This document shows positions 12,390-16,143 of a stretch of 16,143 nt of DNA, in pieces; position 1 is the first letter of the stretch, and every line of letters begins with the position of its first letter. The translations under genes were made by a program, and so were the position numbers. The notes beneath the pieces are model-generated. The model had not been told where the DNA came from. It did no database searches and saw nothing but the letters and a program-made list of their open reading frames with translations. This DNA comes from Burkholderiales bacterium. Its GTDB lineage: Bacteria > Pseudomonadota > Gammaproteobacteria > Burkholderiales > Thiobacillaceae. The stretch is from NCBI GenBank assembly GCA_005793645.1, contig SXRG01000019.1:1-16143 (forward strand). Reading direction: 5' to 3'.

Positions 12390-13802
12390 TCACTTGATGA
12401 AGCTCGACTTTGTTTCTCGCAGCAGGCTTGGGGTATCTTGGGCGACAACTTCGAACTGAATCGGTGTCGACGGGTGGTTGAGCGAAAGGCGCGGGGCCTC
12501 CAGCGTGACGACCACGGTTTCGGTGCCTAGGGCCGGGATCTCGGTCAACTGTCCACGGGTGACTTTCAACCCGGATATGCCCTTGGCATGAACCTCAAAG
12601 TGATGGGCCTTGGAATCCATGTTGATGATTTGCAGGCGATAGAGGTTCTCGATCTCTCCGCTCGGGGCTTCGCGGGAAAGGCTGTTTCGGTCGCGCAGGA
12701 CATCGACCAGCAAGGGGATGCGAGCGGCCATGGTGTAGCCCACGCCGGCGAGAATGGCGCTGAAGACGGCGATATAGAACAGGATGCGTGGCCGGAAGAT
12801 ATGATGTTTGATTTCACTGTCCGGATAGGTGCCTTCGATGGCATTCTGGGTTGAATAGCGGATCAGGCCGCGCGGGGACCCGACCTTGTCCATGACCTGG
12901 TCGCAGGCGTCAATACAGGCAGCACAGCCGATGCACATGTATTGCAAACCGTTGCGGATATCAATTCCGGTCGGGCAGACGGCGACGCAAATCCCGCAAT
13001 CCACACAATCCCCTTGTGCCTGTGTTTCGCCTTTTCGGCGTGCGTTGCGCGGTTCGCCGCGTTTGGCATCATAGGTGATGATGAGGGTGTCCAGGTCGAA
13101 CATCGCGCTTTGGAAGCGGGCATACGGACACATGTATTTGCAGACCTGATCGCGCATGACACCGGCAAAACCCCATGTTGTGAAGGCATAGAACAGGATC
13201 CAGAAGGTCTCCCATGGGCCAAAGCTCAGGGTGAGGAATTCTTGCCAGAGGACGGGTGCGGGTGTGAAGTAGGCAATCAGAGTGAAGCCGTTCCAGAATG
13301 AGAACAGGATCCAGGCCAGCTGTTTGCCACCTCGGCGCAGGATTTTTTCGCTATTCCAGGGTTGAGCTGTCAGTTTTAGTTGCCGTTTGTGATCGCCTTC
13401 AAACAACCGTTCTATCCAGACGAAAATCTCGGTATAGACCGTTTGGGGGCAGCCGTAACCGCACCAGAGGCGACCGGCAATGGCTGTGAACAGGAACAGA
13501 CCCAGGGCGGAGATGATCAGGAGTGCGGCCAGCCAGATAAAATCCTGTGGCCAGAATACCCAGTCGAAGAGGTAGAACTTGCGTCCACCGAGGTCGAAGA
13601 GGACGGATTGACGACCTTCCCAGCTTAGCCAGGGCAGGGCGAAGTAGAGGATCTGCGTGAGCCATACCAAGGCGACACGCCAATTGTTGTAGAGTCCTTG
13701 GACGGCGCGGTAATAGATCTTTTTGCGCGACTCATATAAAGAAACCTCTTCAGGCTCCTTGTCGTTTGCTGGCGGTGGGTTTTGTGTAGAATGCCGATTC
13801 AA
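12390..13802 (-). CDS. ccoG: cbb3 oxidase assembly protein CcoG/RdxA/FixG (polyferredoxin)
   Basis: Membrane iron-sulfur protein that reduces Cu(II) to Cu(I) during cbb3 oxidase maturation. Seen, numbering from the upstream GTG: membrane helices around 45-62, 85-112, 165-182 and 200-216; WCGYGCPQTVYTEIF (Cys116, Cys120); CKYMCP (Cys223, Cys227); two ferredoxin sites CVDCGICVAVCP (268-278) and CIGCAACIDACD (292-302); a further helix near 345-362; and a C-terminal Ig-like periplasmic domain. Start is uncertain: AAGGA sits 7 bases before TTG (13802) but only 1 base before GTG (13808), so TTG was chosen. An in-frame stop upstream limits the choice to these two. It lies 132 bases after ccoP, with two stem-loops between. 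Confidence 0.95.
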   Translation of the reverse strand: MNRHSTQNPPPANDKEPEEVSLYESRKKIYYRAVQGLYNNWRVALVWLTQILYFALPWLSWEGRQSVLFDLGGRKFYLFDWVFWPQDFIWLAALLIISALGLFLFTAIAGRLWCGYGCPQTVYTEIFVWIERLFEGDHKRQLKLTAQPWNSEKILRRGGKQLAWILFSFWNGFTLIAYFTPAPVLWQEFLTLSFGPWETFWILFYAFTTWGFAGVMRDQVCKYMCPYARFQSAMFDLDTLIITYDAKRGEPRNARRKGETQAQGDCVDCGICVAVCPTGIDIRNGLQYMCIGCAACIDACDQVMDKVGSPRGLIRYSTQNAIEGTYPDSEIKHHIFRPRILFYIAVFSAILAGVGYTMAARIPLLVDVLRDRNSLSREAPSGEIENLYRLQIINMDSKAHHFEVHAKGISGLKVTRGQLTEIPALGTETVVVTLEAPRLSLNHPSTPIQFEVVAQDTPSLLRETKSSFIK

Positions 13803-13865
13803 TTTCACTTCCTTTGGAAAAGACAGTTACAGCATTAATTATCCACACTCTCCGTGTTCTGCGCG

Positions 13866-13923
13866 CCCGTTGGTAAAGGGTTTTTAACCCCCTTTACCAA
13901 CGGGGCCGGTATCGCCCGGCCCC
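13866..13923 (-). promoter_or_regulatory. Two adjoining perfect stem-loops between ccoP and ccoG
   Basis: The first is a perfect 15-bp stem (13866-13880 with 13890-13904, 9-base loop). The second is a perfect 8-bp stem GGGGCCGG/CCGGCCCC (13902-13909 with 13916-13923, 6-base loop). They share three bases, so both cannot be fully formed at once. No T-tract follows on the minus strand. Likely an mRNA-stabilising or processing element that lowers ccoG relative to ccoNOQP. Confidence 0.7.
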
Positions 13924-13934
13924 GCAGGGTGTTT

Positions 13935-14849
13935 TTATTTCTTGCCGAGGCTCATCAGGTAGGCCGTCAGGAGGGTGATCTTGTCATCTCCCAGGGCAGA
14001 CTGTTGGGCCGGCATACCGCCGACGCGACCTTTGACGATGGTCTCGGTGATGGCAGGTACCGAGCTGCCATAGAGCCAGGCATCGTCAACGATGTTGGGG
14101 AAGCTGGCATCCGGCATACCCTTGCCATCATCGCCGTGACAGCCGGCACAGGCGGCATACTTTCCTTTGCCCGCAGCGGCCATGGCGGCATCATGCGGCT
14201 TGCCACCCATGGATAGAACATAGTGAGCCACTTCCTTGGCGCCCTGCTCGTCACCTGCCAGGCCACCTGGCATCTCGGCCGTGCGTCCGCCGCTGATGCT
14301 GGCCTTGATCGCTTCCGGGGAACCGCCAAACAGCCATTGGTTGTCGGTCAGGTTGGGGAACTTGCCGGCGGCGCCCGTGGCATCCGAACCGTGGCACTGA
14401 GAGCAGTAGGTCAGATAGAGACGCTTGCCCATGGCATTTGCGATCGGATCGGCCGCGATGACGGCCAGATCTTTGCCACGGAAGGGCTCGAAGACCTTGT
14501 TGAACTCGGCATCTGTCGCGTCCTTTTCAGATTTCCAAGCCGCGCCGGAGGACCAGTTCCAGATACCGCCGAACTTGCCCAGGCCAGGATAGAGGGCCAG
14601 GTAAATGGCACCAAAGATGATCAGGCCATAGAACAGCCACATCCACCAGCGCGGCAACGGGTTGTTGAGTTCCTGCAGGTCACCATCCCAAGCGTGGTGC
14701 AGTAGCTCTGCTTTTTCGCCTTGGGCGAGTTTGGCTATAGTCTGGCTTTTGAGGATCCAGAGGGAAAAGAGGATACCCAGAATGGCTAGGACAGCGATGT
14801 AGTAATGCCAGAAATCGCTGACGAAGTCGGGAACAGCGTATTCGATCAT
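13935..14849 (-). CDS. ccoP: Cytochrome c oxidase cbb3-type, diheme subunit III
   Basis: Periplasmic-facing diheme cytochrome c that accepts electrons and passes them towards CcoO/CcoN. It has 304 residues, normal for the family, with two N-terminal membrane helices (about 16-35 and 70-88) and two class I heme c domains: CSQCH (149-153) and CAGCH (234-238), with axial Met candidates M193 (AEMP) and M279 (GGMP). The N-terminal DGDLQELNNPLPRWWMWLF segment is typical of CcoP. The ATG at 14849 has AAGGAG 7 bases upstream, 14 bases after ccoQ. Confidence 0.97.
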   Translation of the reverse strand: MIEYAVPDFVSDFWHYYIAVLAILGILFSLWILKSQTIAKLAQGEKAELLHHAWDGDLQELNNPLPRWWMWLFYGLIIFGAIYLALYPGLGKFGGIWNWSSGAAWKSEKDATDAEFNKVFEPFRGKDLAVIAADPIANAMGKRLYLTYCSQCHGSDATGAAGKFPNLTDNQWLFGGSPEAIKASISGGRTAEMPGGLAGDEQGAKEVAHYVLSMGGKPHDAAMAAAGKGKYAACAGCHGDDGKGMPDASFPNIVDDAWLYGSSVPAITETIVKGRVGGMPAQQSALGDDKITLLTAYLMSLGKK

Positions 14850-14863
14850 TTTGATTCTCCTTG

Positions 14864-15025
14864 TCAGGCGTGACGGTTATCGTCGATCGGGTCTTCTTCA
14901 AAGGGCAGGTGCGCTGCCGCTTCGAATTTGTCCTTGTTCCGCGTGCTGTAGGCCCACCAAATGATGGCGACAAACACCAGGAAGAACAGGAGTGTGATGA
15001 TCGAACCGACGATACCGGCGTCCAT
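14864..15025 (-). CDS. ccoQ: Cytochrome c oxidase cbb3-type, small subunit IV
   Basis: A 53-residue single-span protein that stabilises the cbb3 complex. It opens MDAGIVGSIITLLFFLVF, continues IIWWAYSTRNKDKFEAAA, and has an acidic tail (FEEDPIDD), the normal CcoQ layout. The ATG at 15025 lies 2 bases after the ccoO stop. The open frame continues upstream to 15217, but that part is the shadow of ccoO. Confidence 0.93.
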   Translation of the reverse strand: MDAGIVGSIITLLFFLVFVAIIWWAYSTRNKDKFEAAAHLPFEEDPIDDNRHA

Positions 15026-15027
15026 GG

Positions 15028-15639
15028 TTATTTGGCCTTCGGCGCAGCAAGACCTAAGGCTTGCAGGTAGGCAATCATTGCTTGCATCTCGGTCTTGCCT
15101 TCCAGTTCCTTGGGTGCATTGGCAATCTCGTCGTCCGTATAGGGATGACCGACCAACTTCAAGGTGCGCATCTTGGCCTGGATGGAGGTCCCGTCGACCA
15201 TGGCTGATTCCAGCCACGGATAGGCCGGCATGTTGGACTCCGGAACCACATCACGTGGGTTCATCAGGTGTACATAATGCCATTCATCCGAATAGCGGCC
15301 ACCGACGCGGTGCAGGTCCGGACCGGTCCGTTTGGAACCCCACTGGAAGGGCCGGTCATAGACGAACTCGTTGGCCATCGAGAAGTGGCCATAGCGCTCG
15401 GTTTCGGCCCGGAACGGACGGATCATCTGGGAGTGACAGTTGTAACAACCTTCACGCACATAGATGTCGCGGCCTTCCAGTTGCAGTGCGGTGTAAGGCT
15501 TGAGCCCCTCTGCCGCTTGCATGGTCGATTTCTGGAAGAACAAGGGTACGATTTGAACCATACCGCCAATGGAAACGGCGATGAAGGTCAGGATCATCAG
15601 CAGGCCGATGTTCTTTTCTAGGAGTTTGTGAGAGAACAT
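15028..15639 (-). CDS. ccoO: Cytochrome c oxidase cbb3-type, monoheme subunit II
   Basis: Membrane-anchored monoheme cytochrome c that delivers electrons to CcoN. It has 203 residues from the ATG at 15639, which has AAGGAG 8 bases upstream; an in-frame TTG at 15645 is only 2 bases from that site. One N-terminal membrane helix (about 11-33), heme motif CYNCH (65-69) in REGCYNCHSQMIRPFRAET, conserved GPDLHRVGGRYSDEWH, and axial Met137 in PESNMPAYPWL. It sits between ccoN (21-base gap) and ccoQ (2-base gap). Confidence 0.97.
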   Translation of the reverse strand: MFSHKLLEKNIGLLMILTFIAVSIGGMVQIVPLFFQKSTMQAAEGLKPYTALQLEGRDIYVREGCYNCHSQMIRPFRAETERYGHFSMANEFVYDRPFQWGSKRTGPDLHRVGGRYSDEWHYVHLMNPRDVVPESNMPAYPWLESAMVDGTSIQAKMRTLKLVGHPYTDDEIANAPKELEGKTEMQAMIAYLQALGLAAPKAK

Positions 15640-15660
15640 ATTCAAGTCTCCTTTGTCCGA

Positions 15661-16143
15661 TTAAGCGTGAACCGCTTCAGGGATTCGGGCGTCGTTAACG
15701 GCCTTGCCTGCGGCGATGGTCTTCCACATGTTGTAAGCCATCAGCAGCATGCCAGCGAAGAACATGGTGCCACCGATGAGACGGACATAGTAGAACGGGT
15801 ACATGGCGTTTACCGACTGTGCAAAGCTGTAGGTTAGCGTGCCGTCGTCGTTGGTGGCGCGCCACATCAGGCCTTGAGCCACACCGGCAATCCACATGGC
15901 GGCGATGTAGAGCACGACGCCGATGGTGGACCACCAGAAGTGCACATTGATCAGTCGGGTGCTGTACATCTCTTCACGGCCAAACAGGCGTGGAATCAGG
16001 TAGTACATGGAGCCGATGGTGATCATGGCGACCCAGCCAAGGGCGCCGGAGTGCACATGGGCGATGTTCCATTCGGTGTAGTGCGACAGGGCGTTGACCG
16101 TCTTCACCGACATCATCGGGCCCTCGAAGGTGGACCTGCCGTA
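15661..16143 (-). CDS. ccoN: Cytochrome c oxidase cbb3-type, catalytic subunit I, C-terminal part (5' end outside window)
   Basis: Heme-copper subunit that reduces O2. Only the last 160 residues are inside the window; the frame is open to the right edge, starting YGRSTFEGPMMSVKTVNALS. The conserved HYTEWNIAHVHSGALGW segment follows, whose His residues include heme ligands, then about four membrane helices (YLIPRLFGREE, WWSTIGVVLYIAAMWIAG, RLIGGTMFFAGMLLMAYN) and the stop. The inner ATG at 16116 is not the start. It is the first visible gene of the ccoNOQP-G-H unit; the promoter lies outside the window. Confidence 0.97.
   Translation of the reverse strand, partial: YGRSTFEGPMMSVKTVNALSHYTEWNIAHVHSGALGWVAMITIGSMYYLIPRLFGREEMYSTRLINVHFWWSTIGVVLYIAAMWIAGVAQGLMWRATNDDGTLTYSFAQSVNAMYPFYYVRLIGGTMFFAGMLLMAYNMWKTIAAGKAVNDARIPEAVHA

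Noticed and set aside
13809..13865. FNR/ANR box (TTGAT-N4-ATCAA) before ccoG
   Set aside because: Looked for because cbb3 genes are often FNR-controlled; none was found here. The main cco promoter lies beyond the right edge.
13866..13904. 15-bp stem between ccoP and ccoG as an intrinsic terminator
   Set aside because: No T-tract follows the stem on the coding (minus) strand. The T-run is in the loop.
14864..15217. 117-residue version of CcoQ
   Set aside because: The upstream half overlaps ccoO in another frame and has no family resemblance. The true CcoQ starts at the ATG at 15025.

Overview
This window looks like part of the chromosome of an autotrophic, sulfur-oxidising, microaerophilic proteobacterium, most likely a gammaproteobacterium of the Chromatiales/Thiotrichales kind. 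The reasons are a dissimilatory sulfate adenylyltransferase (sat) and APS reductase (aprBA) set, a membrane pyrophosphatase, a CbbQ/CbbO pair, and a cbb3 high-affinity oxidase operon. The taxonomic call is inference: there is no rRNA and no marker specific to a genus. Coding density is high, and I saw no tRNA, IS element, CRISPR array or phage gene.

Layout. Positions 1-642 (+) are the C-terminal part of a K+-insensitive H+-pyrophosphatase (hppA), followed by a strong terminator. Positions 785-2203 (+) encode a secreted OmpA-family protein with an unusual 12/13-residue repeat, ending at a bidirectional terminator. From 2250 to 6331 (-) runs a tight four-gene unit with overlapping or nearly touching ends: a YkgJ-like cysteine-rich protein, cbbQ (MoxR-type AAA+ ATPase), cbbO (VWA protein) and an unrecognised 82-residue protein. 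It has its own TATAAT-type promoter. From 6511 to 10405 (-) lie sat, aprB and aprA, ending at a terminator. A 311-bp divergent region with two palindromes separates sat from a lipoprotein gene and a sixA-like phosphatase gene on the + strand (10717-11952). From 11995 to the right edge (-) is ccoN (partial), ccoO, ccoQ, ccoP, ccoG, a minimal FixH-like gene and a DUF3149 gene.

How the genes fit together. AprBA oxidises sulfite plus AMP to APS. Sat then turns APS plus PPi into ATP and sulfate, so it needs PPi. HppA interconverts PPi and the proton gradient, so it could supply or recover that PPi. Electrons would end at the cbb3 oxidase. The sulfur pathway would power CO2 fixation, to which CbbQO (a Rubisco activase in characterised systems) would belong, although no Rubisco gene is in the window. 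No Apr electron-acceptor gene (aprM or qmoABC) is visible either.

The least explained parts are: the ykgJ-cbbQ-cbbO-orf82 unit behind aprA; a short SD-preceded ORF plus two inverted repeats between sat and aprB; the repeat domain of the OmpA protein; and a pair of perfect stem-loops between ccoP and ccoG. All calls come from reading the sequence; no database search was run.
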